From contig JAFMJH010000002.1 of assembly GCA_017853555.1 (NCBI GenBank), forward strand, positions 62,001-126,000: a stretch of 64,000 nucleotides of DNA. The letters run 5' to 3'. This document shows positions 26,849 to 36,002 of this stretch, one piece after another; the first letter of the stretch is position 1; the number at the start of each line of letters is the position of its first letter. A program made the translations under genes and the position numbers. The notes below the pieces were generated by a model. It saw only the letters and a list, made by a program, of their open reading frames with translations, did not search any database and had not been told where the DNA came from. Origin of the DNA: Steroidobacteraceae bacterium (GTDB lineage Bacteria > Pseudomonadota > Gammaproteobacteria > Steroidobacterales > Steroidobacteraceae).

Positions 26849-29611
26849 CTAGTGCGCCTCGTCCCAATTCGAGCCGGTGCCCACATCCACTTTGAGCGGC
26901 ACCGATAGCGCGCCTTCTCCGGCCGCCACCATTTTCTTCCGCACCGCTTCGGTCACGCGCTGCACGGCCGTGTCGCGCACTTCGAGCACGAGCTCGTCGT
27001 GTACCTGCATGATCAGGCGCGCCTCGCCGCCGCCATGTACGCGGCACCAATCGTCGACCGAGATCATCGCGCGCTTGATGAGATCCGCTGCCGTACCTTG
27101 CATGGGCGCATTGATGGCGCTGCGCTCGGCGTATTGTTGCAGCGCGCGATTGCGCGAGCGGATCTCCGGCAGATAGAGCCGACGGCCGAATACGGTTTCG
27201 ACGTAACCCGTTTCGCGCGCCCGCTCGCGGGTGCGATCCATGTACGCCTTCACGCCCGGATAGCGCGCGAAATACAACTCGACGTAGCGCTGTGCGGCGC
27301 CGCGTTCGATGCCGAGCTGGCGCGCGAGTCCGAACGCGGACATACCGTAAATGAGACCGAAGTTGATGGCTTTGGCCGAACGCCTTTGCTCTGCGGTGAC
27401 GTCGTCGAGGGCGACGTCGAACACCTCGGCCGCGGTCGCCTGGTGCACGTCGCGATCCGCCGCGAACGCGTTCTGCAGACCTGCGTCGCCCGACAAGTGC
27501 GCCATGATGCGCAATTCGATTTGCGAGTAGTCCGCCGCGAGCAGCACATGGCCCGCCGGTGCGATGAACGCCTGTCGAATGCGTCGACCTTCGGGCGTGC
27601 GAATCGGGATGTTCTGCAGATTCGGGTCGCTCGAGGAGAGGCGCCCGGTTTGCGCCACGGCCTGGTGGTACGAGGTATGCACGCGGCCCGTGCGCTCGTT
27701 CACCTGTTCGGGAAGTTTGTCGGTGTAGGTGCTGCGCAATTTGGCGATGCTGCGATATTCGAGAATCAGTCGCGGCAATGCGTGTTCTTCGGCCAGCTCT
27801 TCCAATACGTCTTCGGCGGTGGAGGGTTGCCCCGTCGGGGTTTTGCGCAACACGGGAATCTGCATTTTTTCGTACAAGATCGCCTGCAACTGTTTGGGCG
27901 AATCGAGATTGAACGGCCCGCCGGCCGCCTCGTGCGCCGCAGCCTGCAACTCGAGCGCGCGTCGCGCGAGCTCTCCGCTCTGGGTGCGCAGCATGGCGCG
28001 ATCGACCAGCACGCCGCGGCGCTCCATGCCGATCAGCACTTTGACCAGCGGCTGCTCGAATTCCTCGTACAACCGCTTCAAGAGCGGCTCGTGATCGATC
28101 GCGGGCCACAGCGTGCGATGCAAGCGCAGCGTGACGTCGGCATCTTCGGCGGCGTATTCGCCCGCGGTCTCGACCGAAACCTGGCTGAACGGGATCTGTT
28201 TGGCGCCTTTGCCGGCGACGTCTTCGTAATGGATGGTCGCAAGACCGAGATAGCGCTCGGCGGCCGAGTCCATGTCGTGGCGCGTGGCGACGCTGTTCCA
28301 CACGTAGCTCTCGAGCATGCTGTCGAAACGCAAGCCGGCGAGCGCGATGCCGTGATTGGCGAGTACGTGCGCATCGTATTTGAGGTTGTGCCCGATTTTC
28401 CCCGGTGACTCGGCTTCGAGCAGCGGCTTCAAAAGTTTGAGCACCGTGTCGCGATCGAGCTGATCGGGCGCACCCGGATAGTCGTGACGCAAGGGCACGT
28501 AGGCCGCGCTGCCGGGCTCCACCGCGAACGACACGCCGACGATCTCCGCCTGCATGTAATCGAGACTGGTGGTTTCGGTATCGAAGGCGAACGCATCCGC
28601 GGCGCGCAGCGTTTCGAGCCAGCGATCGAGCGCGGAGCGCGTGAGCACGACTTCATACTCGCGGGCGGCTTCGGCGACGGCCCGCGGAATCTCGAGCACG
28701 GCATTGCCGGAAGGGGCGCTGTCCGCACCGCCGCTCGGCGGCGTCTCGGGCGCATCAGCGCCGAGTTGCCGCAGGAGATTGCGAAATCCGAGTCGCGTGT
28801 ACAAGTCGCGTAAGGCTGCTTCGTCGGCCGGTCTGCGACGCAGATCTGCCGCCTCCGGCGGCAGATCGAGATCGCAACGGATGGTTGCCAAACGCCGCGA
28901 CAACTCGAGCGTCTCGAGTCCGGCGCGCAGGTTCTCGCCGACTTTGCCGGTGAGTGCTTCGCGGTGTTCGATCAGTGCATCGAGCGTGCGGTACTCGGCG
29001 AGCCACTTCGCCGCGGTCTTCGGGCCCACTTTGTCGATGCCCGGAATGTTGTCCGATGCATCGCCGATCAGCGCCAGATAGTCGATGATCTGTTCCGGCC
29101 ACACGTCGAATTTGTTTTTGACGCCATCGCGATCGTAACGCGAGTCGGTCATGGTGTTGACCAGGGTCACGTACGGTCCGACGAGTTGCGCCATGTCTTT
29201 GTCGCCGGTCGAGATCAGCACCTTGCGACCGGCGTCGGCGCCGCGGCGCGCGAGCGTGCCGATCACGTCGTCCGCTTCGACGCCCGCAATGCGCAGCAAG
29301 GGCAGACCGAGCGCGCGCACGGCCTCGAGCAGCGGTTCGATCTGCGCCCGCAGATCATCGGGCATGGGCGGGCGGTGTGATTTGTATTCGGCGAACAGTT
29401 CGTCGCGAAAGGTTTTGCCGGGGGCATCGAACACCACGGCGAGTTGTGCGTCGGGTTGTTCGCGCAGCAGTTTTTGCAGCATGTTCACCACGCCGAGCAC
29501 GGCACCGGTCGGTTCGCCGCGGGCATTGGTGAGCGGAGGCAGCGCGTGAAAGGCGCGATAGAGGTAGGAAGATCCGTCGACGAGGACGAGATCGGCAGCG
29601 TGTGCGGTCAT
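26849..29611 (-). CDS. polA: DNA polymerase I
   Basis: 5' nuclease LVDGSSYLYRAFHALPPL; pol motifs DYSQIELRIMAHLSGD, RRSAKAINFGLIYGMSAFGLA, QVHDELVLEV. Confidence 0.98.
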   Translation of the reverse strand: MTAHAADLVLVDGSSYLYRAFHALPPLTNARGEPTGAVLGVVNMLQKLLREQPDAQLAVVFDAPGKTFRDELFAEYKSHRPPMPDDLRAQIEPLLEAVRALGLPLLRIAGVEADDVIGTLARRGADAGRKVLISTGDKDMAQLVGPYVTLVNTMTDSRYDRDGVKNKFDVWPEQIIDYLALIGDASDNIPGIDKVGPKTAAKWLAEYRTLDALIEHREALTGKVGENLRAGLETLELSRRLATIRCDLDLPPEAADLRRRPADEAALRDLYTRLGFRNLLRQLGADAPETPPSGGADSAPSGNAVLEIPRAVAEAAREYEVVLTRSALDRWLETLRAADAFAFDTETTSLDYMQAEIVGVSFAVEPGSAAYVPLRHDYPGAPDQLDRDTVLKLLKPLLEAESPGKIGHNLKYDAHVLANHGIALAGLRFDSMLESYVWNSVATRHDMDSAAERYLGLATIHYEDVAGKGAKQIPFSQVSVETAGEYAAEDADVTLRLHRTLWPAIDHEPLLKRLYEEFEQPLVKVLIGMERRGVLVDRAMLRTQSGELARRALELQAAAHEAAGGPFNLDSPKQLQAILYEKMQIPVLRKTPTGQPSTAEDVLEELAEEHALPRLILEYRSIAKLRSTYTDKLPEQVNERTGRVHTSYHQAVAQTGRLSSSDPNLQNIPIRTPEGRRIRQAFIAPAGHVLLAADYSQIELRIMAHLSGDAGLQNAFAADRDVHQATAAEVFDVALDDVTAEQRRSAKAINFGLIYGMSAFGLARQLGIERGAAQRYVELYFARYPGVKAYMDRTRERARETGYVETVFGRRLYLPEIRSRNRALQQYAERSAINAPMQGTAADLIKRAMISVDDWCRVHGGGEARLIMQVHDELVLEVRDTAVQRVTEAVRKKMVAAGEGALSVPLKVDVGTGSNWDEAH

Positions 29612-29672
29612 GCGACCGATCTTAACCGGTCGCAAGTCGGCATCGGGTGGCGTGAGGTACGCCACCCGATGC
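29611..29672 (-). promoter_or_regulatory. Tandem perfect hairpins in the polA 5' region
   Basis: GCATCGGGTGGCGT-N5-ACGCCACCCGATGC (29640-29672) and TGCGACCG-N8-CGGTCGCA (29611-29634), the latter reaching the polA start codon. Confidence 0.75.
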
Positions 29673-29686
29673 CACGATCGAGATGA

Positions 29687-30025
29687 TCAGGTTCCGGGAG
29701 CCTTGACCCAGACTTTGCACCAGCCCGGGTTCTTCACCAGCTTGCCGGGGAAGAGGTTGCACTTCGAGACCGGCGCAGCGCGGTTCTTGTCCACCCACTG
29801 CAGGCAATTGCCGCAGTGCTGCTCCGCTTTGTGCATCGGGTTCGCTTTCGCATCGACTTTGGTCGTGTCTTCGACGTAGCCGAGCGCTTTCGCAGCCGGA
29901 TCGGTCGGATTCAGCAGCGTCGGTGCCGCCTGTGCCAGCGCGGTTTCGACGATGACGGGAATCGCGGACACGCCGAGCAGCGAGGCACCGAGCAAACTGC
30001 GGCGCGTCAACTTTTCAGATTTCAT
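29687..30025 (-). CDS. High-potential iron-sulfur protein (HiPIP)
   Basis: Tat-like signal TRRSLLG; HCGNCLQWVDK..SKCNLFPGKLVKNPGWCKVW Cys pattern. Confidence 0.92.
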   Translation of the reverse strand: MKSEKLTRRSLLGASLLGVSAIPVIVETALAQAAPTLLNPTDPAAKALGYVEDTTKVDAKANPMHKAEQHCGNCLQWVDKNRAAPVSKCNLFPGKLVKNPGWCKVWVKAPGT

Positions 30026-30157
30026 GGACAGTCCTCTGAGTTTTGGGAAACGACATCCTTGCCGAGTTCGGGCGGACCCTGAACTCGCCGCCATTATACG
30101 CCCGGCCGTAATAGGTCGTCGCGCGCGGCCTGTCGTGACCGAAGCGGCGGGCTTGCG

Positions 30158-30319
30158 CTATTTGGGCAACGGCGTTGCGGGGGTCGGCGCGGCCTCGGGG
30201 GGCGTGCGCGTGGGGCGGGTGATCACGTTGCCGTTGGCATCGGGGAGGTACAAGGGTCCCATTTGTCCGCACGCGCCGAGCGCGAGCGTCGCGGCGAGCG
30301 CGCACAGGACGCGCTTCAT
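30158..30319 (-). CDS. lptM: LptM (YifL)-like small lipoprotein
   Basis: Lipobox LGACGQMGPLYLPD. Confidence 0.88.
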   Translation of the reverse strand: MKRVLCALAATLALGACGQMGPLYLPDANGNVITRPTRTPPEAAPTPATPLPK

Positions 30320-30744
30320 GCGCCACCCATGGGCAAGGGGCGGCGATCGCGCAGCGCGACCCAGCCGCGCAGCACCCGGTACGCCACCCACAGACCGACC
30401 AATACGATGCCCATCCAGGCGGTGGCGAAACCGATCAAGATGAACATCAGCGGCGCCGAGACGATCAGCACCAGCAGCGACCAAAGAAACGCGAACCAGA
30501 ACGTGCGGATCTGCCAGCTGAAGTGCGACGCAAGCCAAGTGTCGCGTACCTCGCTGCGTTTGACGTAGTTCAGGATGACGGCGGCGATCGACGGCACGCC
30601 GAAGATGAAGCTGCCGGCAATGGTGGCGGCGCTGGTCACGCCGATGAGTACGCTGAGCGCGTGCAAACCGTAGATCACGTTGGTCCACGTGACGAGGGCG
30701 GCGATGCGCTCGGGTTCGTTGTCGAGATTCGAGTCGGTGTGCAT
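30316..30744 (-). CDS. Conserved membrane protein (DUF4870-like)
   Basis: Four predicted TM segments, KRSEVRDTWLASHFSWQIRTFW; ATGA overlap with lptM. Confidence 0.75.
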   Translation of the reverse strand: MHTDSNLDNEPERIAALVTWTNVIYGLHALSVLIGVTSAATIAGSFIFGVPSIAAVILNYVKRSEVRDTWLASHFSWQIRTFWFAFLWSLLVLIVSAPLMFILIGFATAWMGIVLVGLWVAYRVLRGWVALRDRRPLPMGGA

Positions 30745-30755
30745 GGATCGAATGC

Positions 30756-31226
30756 TCAGCGCGGTGCGGGAGGATAGCCCGTCGGTTTCCCGGGGCCGTC
30801 GCCGCCGGTATCCGGATTCGCATAATAGACGATCATCTTCGCAATGCGCCCGTCGCGAACCCAAAAGAAATTGCAGTTGTAGAGGGTGAGTGCGCCGCGC
30901 GTCACATAAGGCGACCCCGCCTTAGGGCGCAAGGTCACATTGAAGGTGGCGGCGCAACGCTGTGCGGGCTCGTCGACGAAATGTTCAAAATCGGTGAACG
31001 AGGCGTCGAAGTTGCCGTTCAGATGCAACCAGAATTCGCTGATGTGCGGCACGCCGGGACTCGGGTTCGCACGCATCGTGCGCGTCGGCTGGTCACCGTG
31101 CCGGATGATGATTTCGGCATCGTCGGTGAAGCAGTCGAGTACGGCGGCGAGATCGCCGCGCGCGACGGCGCCGAAATAGCGCTGTTCGGCGAGCTCGGCG
31201 AGTTCATCACGATCGAGACGCGTCAT
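30756..31226 (-). CDS. NTF2-like/SnoaL-type protein
   Basis: ARGDLAAVLDCFTDDAEIII...VRDGRIAKMIVYYANPD. Confidence 0.78.
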   Translation of the reverse strand: MTRLDRDELAELAEQRYFGAVARGDLAAVLDCFTDDAEIIIRHGDQPTRTMRANPSPGVPHISEFWLHLNGNFDASFTDFEHFVDEPAQRCAATFNVTLRPKAGSPYVTRGALTLYNCNFFWVRDGRIAKMIVYYANPDTGGDGPGKPTGYPPAPR

Positions 31227-31672
31227 GCGCGCACTTCGCGATCGATCACCGCCATGGTGATGCGCGATACGCAGACGAGTTTGCCGCGCTCGTCGACGAT
31301 CTCGACGCTCCACACTTGCGTGCGATTGCCGAGATGCACGGGGCGCGCGGTACCCGTCACCGCGCCGCCGACCGCCACCGGGCGCAGATGATTGGCATTG
31401 ATTTCCTGGCCGACGGCCGCGCGGACGGTGAAGTCGAGCGTGCAATTGGCCGCGACGCTCGCGAGCGATTCGGCGAGCACCACCGACGCTCCGCCGTGCA
31501 GCTGCCGCATGGGCTGGCAGGTGCGCTCGTCGACCGGCATGGTCGCGCTCACATGCGCTGCGCCGAGTTCGGTGAACACGATGCCGGTGTGCGCCAACAT
31601 CGTGCCGGCCGACAGCGCATTGCAATGCGCGAGCGTCACGCCCGGACGCCAGATCGATTGCGGTGCCGTCAT
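31223..31672 (-). CDS. PaaI/YbdB-type hotdog thioesterase
   Basis: MRQLHGGASVVLAESLAS..NCTLDF..GQEINANHLRPVAVG..VTGTARPVHLGNRTQVWSVEI. Confidence 0.92.
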   Translation of the reverse strand: MTAPQSIWRPGVTLAHCNALSAGTMLAHTGIVFTELGAAHVSATMPVDERTCQPMRQLHGGASVVLAESLASVAANCTLDFTVRAAVGQEINANHLRPVAVGGAVTGTARPVHLGNRTQVWSVEIVDERGKLVCVSRITMAVIDREVRA

Positions 31673-31688
31673 TCGAACGCCGCCCCGT

Positions 31689-32882
31689 TCACTCGGGCTT
31701 GCGTGCGAGCGCGGCGCCGACGCGGCGATAGGCTTCGCGGAACGGTATCCCCTCGCGCACCACGAGTTCGTTGGCGCGCTCGGCCGCATGGATCGAAGGA
31801 TCAAGCAGCACGTTCTCCGGTCGGAAGCGCATGGCATCGATCGCGGGCCCGAGGATGTTCGTGCTCGCGAGCGCAAGATCGATGCCGCGGAACAGCGGCG
31901 CCTTCAAAAGTTGCAGATCGCGCTGATAGCCCGAAGGCAGCTTGGCGAAGATGCCGAGCGCTTCGACGAGACAGCCGTGCGCGGTCGCGGTGCGCCCGCG
32001 CAGCAACTCGAATACGTCCGGATTGCGCTTCTGCGGCATGATCGACGAGCCGGTGGTGAACGCGTCGGGCAGTTCGACGAACGCGAACTCCTGGGTATAG
32101 AACAGGCATACGTCGGCGGCGAACCTTCCGAGGTCCTGCATCAAAAGTGCGATCTCGAACAGAACCTGCGCCTCTGCCTTGCCACGCGACAATTGCACCG
32201 CGGTCACGGGCTCTTGCGGCGCATCGAAGCCGAGTGCGCGCGTCGTCGCGGCACGATCGAGCGGCAGTGCCGGCGTGCCGTAGCCGGCGGCCGACCCCAA
32301 AGGATTGCGACCGAGTCGGCGTTGCGTCGCCTCGAGCCCCGCCGCATCGTCGCGCAGTTCGGCCGCGAAGCCGCCGGCCCACAAGGCGACCGAGCTCGGC
32401 ATCGCCTGCTGCATGTGGGTGTAGCCGGGGATCACGAGCGCGCCTTCGCGTGTCGCGAGACGCTCGAGCGCTTCGGCCACGTCGATGGCGCCATGCGCGA
32501 TTTGTTTGACGGCATCGCGCAGATAAAGGCGCAGTGCGGTCAACACCTGATCGTTGCGCGAACGACCGAGATGCACGCGGCCGCCCGCAGCCCCGATCAT
32601 CGCCGTGAGGCGTTGCTCGAGGGCCGTCTGTCCATCTTCGTCGAACAGTTCGATGCGCCACTCGCCGAGTGCATGCGTGGCTGCGAGTGACTCGAGGCCG
32701 CGCTCGATCGCCGCGCAGTCATCGCCCGACAACAAGCCTTGCGCATGCAGCATGCGCGCATGGGCGATCGACGCTTCGGCGTCGTAGCGCACGAGTCGTT
32801 CGTCGAGGGCGTGATCTTCACCCGCGGTATAGGCAAGCACGCGCTCGTCGAGCGGTGCGCCTTTGTCCCACAACCGGCTCAT
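31689..32882 (-). CDS. argH: Argininosuccinate lyase
   Basis: GRVHLGRSRNDQVLTALRLYLRDA, GSSIMPQKRNPDVFELLR. Confidence 0.96.
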   Translation of the reverse strand: MSRLWDKGAPLDERVLAYTAGEDHALDERLVRYDAEASIAHARMLHAQGLLSGDDCAAIERGLESLAATHALGEWRIELFDEDGQTALEQRLTAMIGAAGGRVHLGRSRNDQVLTALRLYLRDAVKQIAHGAIDVAEALERLATREGALVIPGYTHMQQAMPSSVALWAGGFAAELRDDAAGLEATQRRLGRNPLGSAAGYGTPALPLDRAATTRALGFDAPQEPVTAVQLSRGKAEAQVLFEIALLMQDLGRFAADVCLFYTQEFAFVELPDAFTTGSSIMPQKRNPDVFELLRGRTATAHGCLVEALGIFAKLPSGYQRDLQLLKAPLFRGIDLALASTNILGPAIDAMRFRPENVLLDPSIHAAERANELVVREGIPFREAYRRVGAALARKPE

Positions 32883-33826
32883 GCCTGCGCGGCACCGCCG
32901 GCAGCGAGTTCCGCCGGCGCGAGTGCCTTCATGTTCGACACGACGAGCGTCCCCGTGCCTTCGTTGGTGAAGATTTCGGCGAGGATGGCATCGGCCGATT
33001 TGTAGGTGATGACGTGCACGCGGCGCACGCCGCCGTGCAGTGCACTCTCGATCGCCTTCACTTTCGGCAACATGCCGTCGATGACGCGCTTTTCCTTTTT
33101 GAGGCGTTCGAGACCGGCGAGGTCGGTGATCGAGATCACCGAGGACGGGTCGTCGACGTTCTCGAGGATGCCCGGCGCGCCCGTGCACAGCACGAGCTTT
33201 TCGGCGCCGAGCGCCGAGCCGATGGCCGACGCCACCGTGTCGGCGTTGATGTTGAGCAAGGTGCCGGAGCCGTCGCTCGAGAGCGGCGAGATGACGGGCA
33301 TCAGACCGTTGTCGAGCAATTTGCGGATCACGTCGGTGTCGATGTAGTCGATGTCGCCGACGAAACCGTAATCGACGGTCGCGTCGCTGCTCTGCAACTT
33401 CACCGGCGCGCGCTTGTGAGCCTGGATCAGGCCGGCGTCGACGCCGCTGATGCCGATCGCCGGCACGTTCAACTCGCGACATGCGGCGAGGATGCGCGTG
33501 TTGATGAGACCGCTCAGCACCATGGCGGTCGCATCGATGGACTGCGCGTCGGTGACGCGGCGCCCTTCGATCATCTGCGTCGGCACGCCGAGCTTCTCGG
33601 TCACTTCGGTGAGTTGCGGACCGCCGCCGTGCACGAACACGACCTTGATGCCGAGCGAGTGCAGGATCGCCACCTGCTCGATCAGACCACGAGTCGCCTC
33701 CGCATCGCCGAACACGCCGCCACCGGCTTTGACGACGAAAGTCTTGCCTTTGAACAGGCGGATGTATGGCGCCGCGCTGCGCAAGGCGCGAATCACGGCG
33801 GCAGGGTCGGGTTTGTGCTTGATCAT
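32879..33826 (-). CDS. argB: Acetylglutamate kinase (or N-acylglutamate kinase)
   Basis: FVVKAGGGVF, VVFVHGGGPQL, LLNINADTVASAIGSALGAEKLVLCTGAPGIL. Confidence 0.93.
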   Translation of the reverse strand: MIKHKPDPAAVIRALRSAAPYIRLFKGKTFVVKAGGGVFGDAEATRGLIEQVAILHSLGIKVVFVHGGGPQLTEVTEKLGVPTQMIEGRRVTDAQSIDATAMVLSGLINTRILAACRELNVPAIGISGVDAGLIQAHKRAPVKLQSSDATVDYGFVGDIDYIDTDVIRKLLDNGLMPVISPLSSDGSGTLLNINADTVASAIGSALGAEKLVLCTGAPGILENVDDPSSVISITDLAGLERLKKEKRVIDGMLPKVKAIESALHGGVRRVHVITYKSADAILAEIFTNEGTGTLVVSNMKALAPAELAAGGAAQA

Positions 33827-33845
33827 GGGCTTGGCTCCGGAGAAA

Positions 33846-34844
33846 TCAGTGGGCGAGCAGGCGGTGCAACACCGCCATTTGCGCAGGCAGACGGTTGTGC
33901 GCTTCCTGTTGCACGATGCTGCGTGCGCCGTCGAGCACTTCGTCGGCGACGGCGACGTTGCGCCGCACCGGCAGGCAGTGCATGAACTTGCAGTCGGCGT
34001 GCGTGGTGGCGAACCAGTCGTCGCGCACGCACCAGTCGGCGAGATTCGAGCGCAATGCGGCATCGCCCGCGGTGTCGCCGTAATGCGTGGTCGAACCCCA
34101 TTCTTTGGCGTAGAGCACGTGCGCGCCGGCCAATGCTTCGTCGCGGTTGGAAGTTTCGCGCACCGTGCCGCCCGAGGCCGCGGCCGCCGCGCGGGCTTTG
34201 TCCATGATTTCGGGTGGCAGTGCGAAGCCTTCGGGGCGCAGCACCACCACTTCCATGCCGCGATGCGCGGCCATGTGCACGGTTGCCGAAGGCACGGCGA
34301 TCGGCGTGACGCGCGGATGGTTCACCCACGAGAGCACGAATTTCGCGCGTTGCGGTACGCCGAGATCTTCCATGGTCTTCCAGTCCGCGAGCGACTGGCA
34401 GGGATGATTGACGGCGGACTCGAGGTTGATCAGCGGCTTTTTGACGACCGAGGCCATGGCTTTGAAGTTGGTCTCGGCGAGGTCGTAGCGCAAATCTTTG
34501 CCTTCGGCGAAGGCACGGATGCCGAGCGCGTCGCAATACGAGGCGAGCACGGGCAGCCCTTCGCGGATGTGTTCGGCCGCAGCGCCGTTCATCACCGCGC
34601 CGAGTCTGGTTTCGAGTTGCCAGGTGCCTTGGCCGGGCGTGATGACGAACGACGAGCCGCCGAGACGCAGCATCGCCACCTGGAACGAGGCGAGCGTCCG
34701 CAGCGAGGGATTGAAGAACACCAGGCCGAGAATCTTGCGCGCGAGCGCCTGCGGTTCGGGGTGCGTTTCGAGCCGGCGTGCCAGCGCGACGAGGTCCATG
34801 ACCTCTTCGCGCGGGAAGTCGGCGAGATCGAGAAAGTTTTTCAT
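33846..34844 (-). CDS. N-acetyl-/N-succinyl-ornithine carbamoyltransferase (ArgF' family)
   Basis: FFNPSLRT, GQGTWQLETRLGAVMNGAAAEHIREG, HPCQSLADWKTM, FMHCLPVRRNVAVADEVLD match AOTC/SOTC rather than canonical OTC. Confidence 0.87.
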   Translation of the reverse strand: MKNFLDLADFPREEVMDLVALARRLETHPEPQALARKILGLVFFNPSLRTLASFQVAMLRLGGSSFVITPGQGTWQLETRLGAVMNGAAAEHIREGLPVLASYCDALGIRAFAEGKDLRYDLAETNFKAMASVVKKPLINLESAVNHPCQSLADWKTMEDLGVPQRAKFVLSWVNHPRVTPIAVPSATVHMAAHRGMEVVVLRPEGFALPPEIMDKARAAAAASGGTVRETSNRDEALAGAHVLYAKEWGSTTHYGDTAGDAALRSNLADWCVRDDWFATTHADCKFMHCLPVRRNVAVADEVLDGARSIVQQEAHNRLPAQMAVLHRLLAH

Positions 34845-35977
34845 AGGCTCGCGAGGGCCTCCCTGAGAAGATCGACGTGCTCGGCCGCGAGCGTATAAGG
34901 CGGCAGCAAGCGCACGATGTGAGGATCACCGCTGGTGCCGGTGAGGATGTTCCGGTCGAGCAGCGCCGCCTGGATTTCTTTGGCCGGCCGCGAGACGCGC
35001 AGGCCGTGCAGGAACCCCGCGCCCTGGTGACCGACGACGGGACCGACGTTGCACTGCTCGCGCAGCAAGGCGGACACGCGACGCACGTTCTCGAGCAGCC
35101 CTTCGTGTTCGATGGCATCGATCACCGCTTCGATCACCGCGCAGGCCATGGGGCCGCCACCGAAGGTCGTGCCCAGCCCTTCGAGTTTGATCGAAGCCGT
35201 GACCGCAGGCGCCATCAACAAAGCGCCGCAGGGGAAGCCGTTGCCGAGGGCTTTGGCGGTGGTGATCATGTCGGGCGTGACGCCGTACATGTTGGCGGCG
35301 AACGGCCAGCCGCTGCGTCCGACGCCGATTTGCACTTCGTCGAAGATCAGCAGTGCGCCGACTTCGTCGCAACGCTTGCGCAGCGCGGCGAGATATTCGG
35401 CGCCCATGTCGAAGGCGCCGCCGACGCCCTGCACGGGCTCGACGATCACCGCGGCGACGTCGTCGCCGATGCCCGCCGCGACCGCAGCCACGTCGCGGCG
35501 CGGCAAAAACGTGACGTCAAAAGGCGCGCGCGGAAACTCGTACCATTTTTTGTCAGCACCCCAGGTGACGGCCCCGGCGGCGGCCGTACGTCCGTGGAAT
35601 GCGCCTTCGATCGCCACCACGCGCGTGCGTCGCGTCATCTTGAACGCCATGCGCAAGGCGTTCTCGTTGGCTTCGGCGCCCGAGTTGACGAAGAACACGC
35701 TGTCGTAAGCCCCGCCCGCGAAGCGCGCGAGTTTCGTGGCCGCGCGCACGCGCACGTCCATCGGCACGGCGTTGCTCTGGAAATTGCAGGCTTGCGCCTG
35801 CTCGGTCAGCGCGCGCGTCCAGCCCGGATGCTTGTAGCCGAGGGCTGCCACCGCGTGGCCGCCGTAGAGATCGAGGATGCGCCGACCGTCGCGCGTGTGC
35901 AGCCACACGCCTTCGGCGTCCACGACCTCGATGGGATATTGCGCAAATACGGGCGCGAGATGATCTTTGGGGCTCAT
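34841..35977 (-). CDS. argD: Acetylornithine/succinylornithine-type PLP aminotransferase
   Basis: FFVNSGAEANENALRMA, LLIFDEVQIGVGRSG, TTAKALGNGFPCGA. Confidence 0.93.
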   Translation of the reverse strand: MSPKDHLAPVFAQYPIEVVDAEGVWLHTRDGRRILDLYGGHAVAALGYKHPGWTRALTEQAQACNFQSNAVPMDVRVRAATKLARFAGGAYDSVFFVNSGAEANENALRMAFKMTRRTRVVAIEGAFHGRTAAAGAVTWGADKKWYEFPRAPFDVTFLPRRDVAAVAAGIGDDVAAVIVEPVQGVGGAFDMGAEYLAALRKRCDEVGALLIFDEVQIGVGRSGWPFAANMYGVTPDMITTAKALGNGFPCGALLMAPAVTASIKLEGLGTTFGGGPMACAVIEAVIDAIEHEGLLENVRRVSALLREQCNVGPVVGHQGAGFLHGLRVSRPAKEIQAALLDRNILTGTSGDPHIVRLLPPYTLAAEHVDLLREALASL

Positions 35978-36002
35978 GATGAATTCTTCGGAGTGGGTGC
36001 GC

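Noticed and set aside
26837-26865. 12-bp imperfect hairpin at polA stop as a bidirectional terminator
   Set aside because: No T tract on either side and it overlaps polA codons; insufficient as an intrinsic terminator.
24409-26886. 825-aa minus-strand ORF
   Set aside because: Antisense shadow of the TonB-dependent receptor; no recognisable domain.
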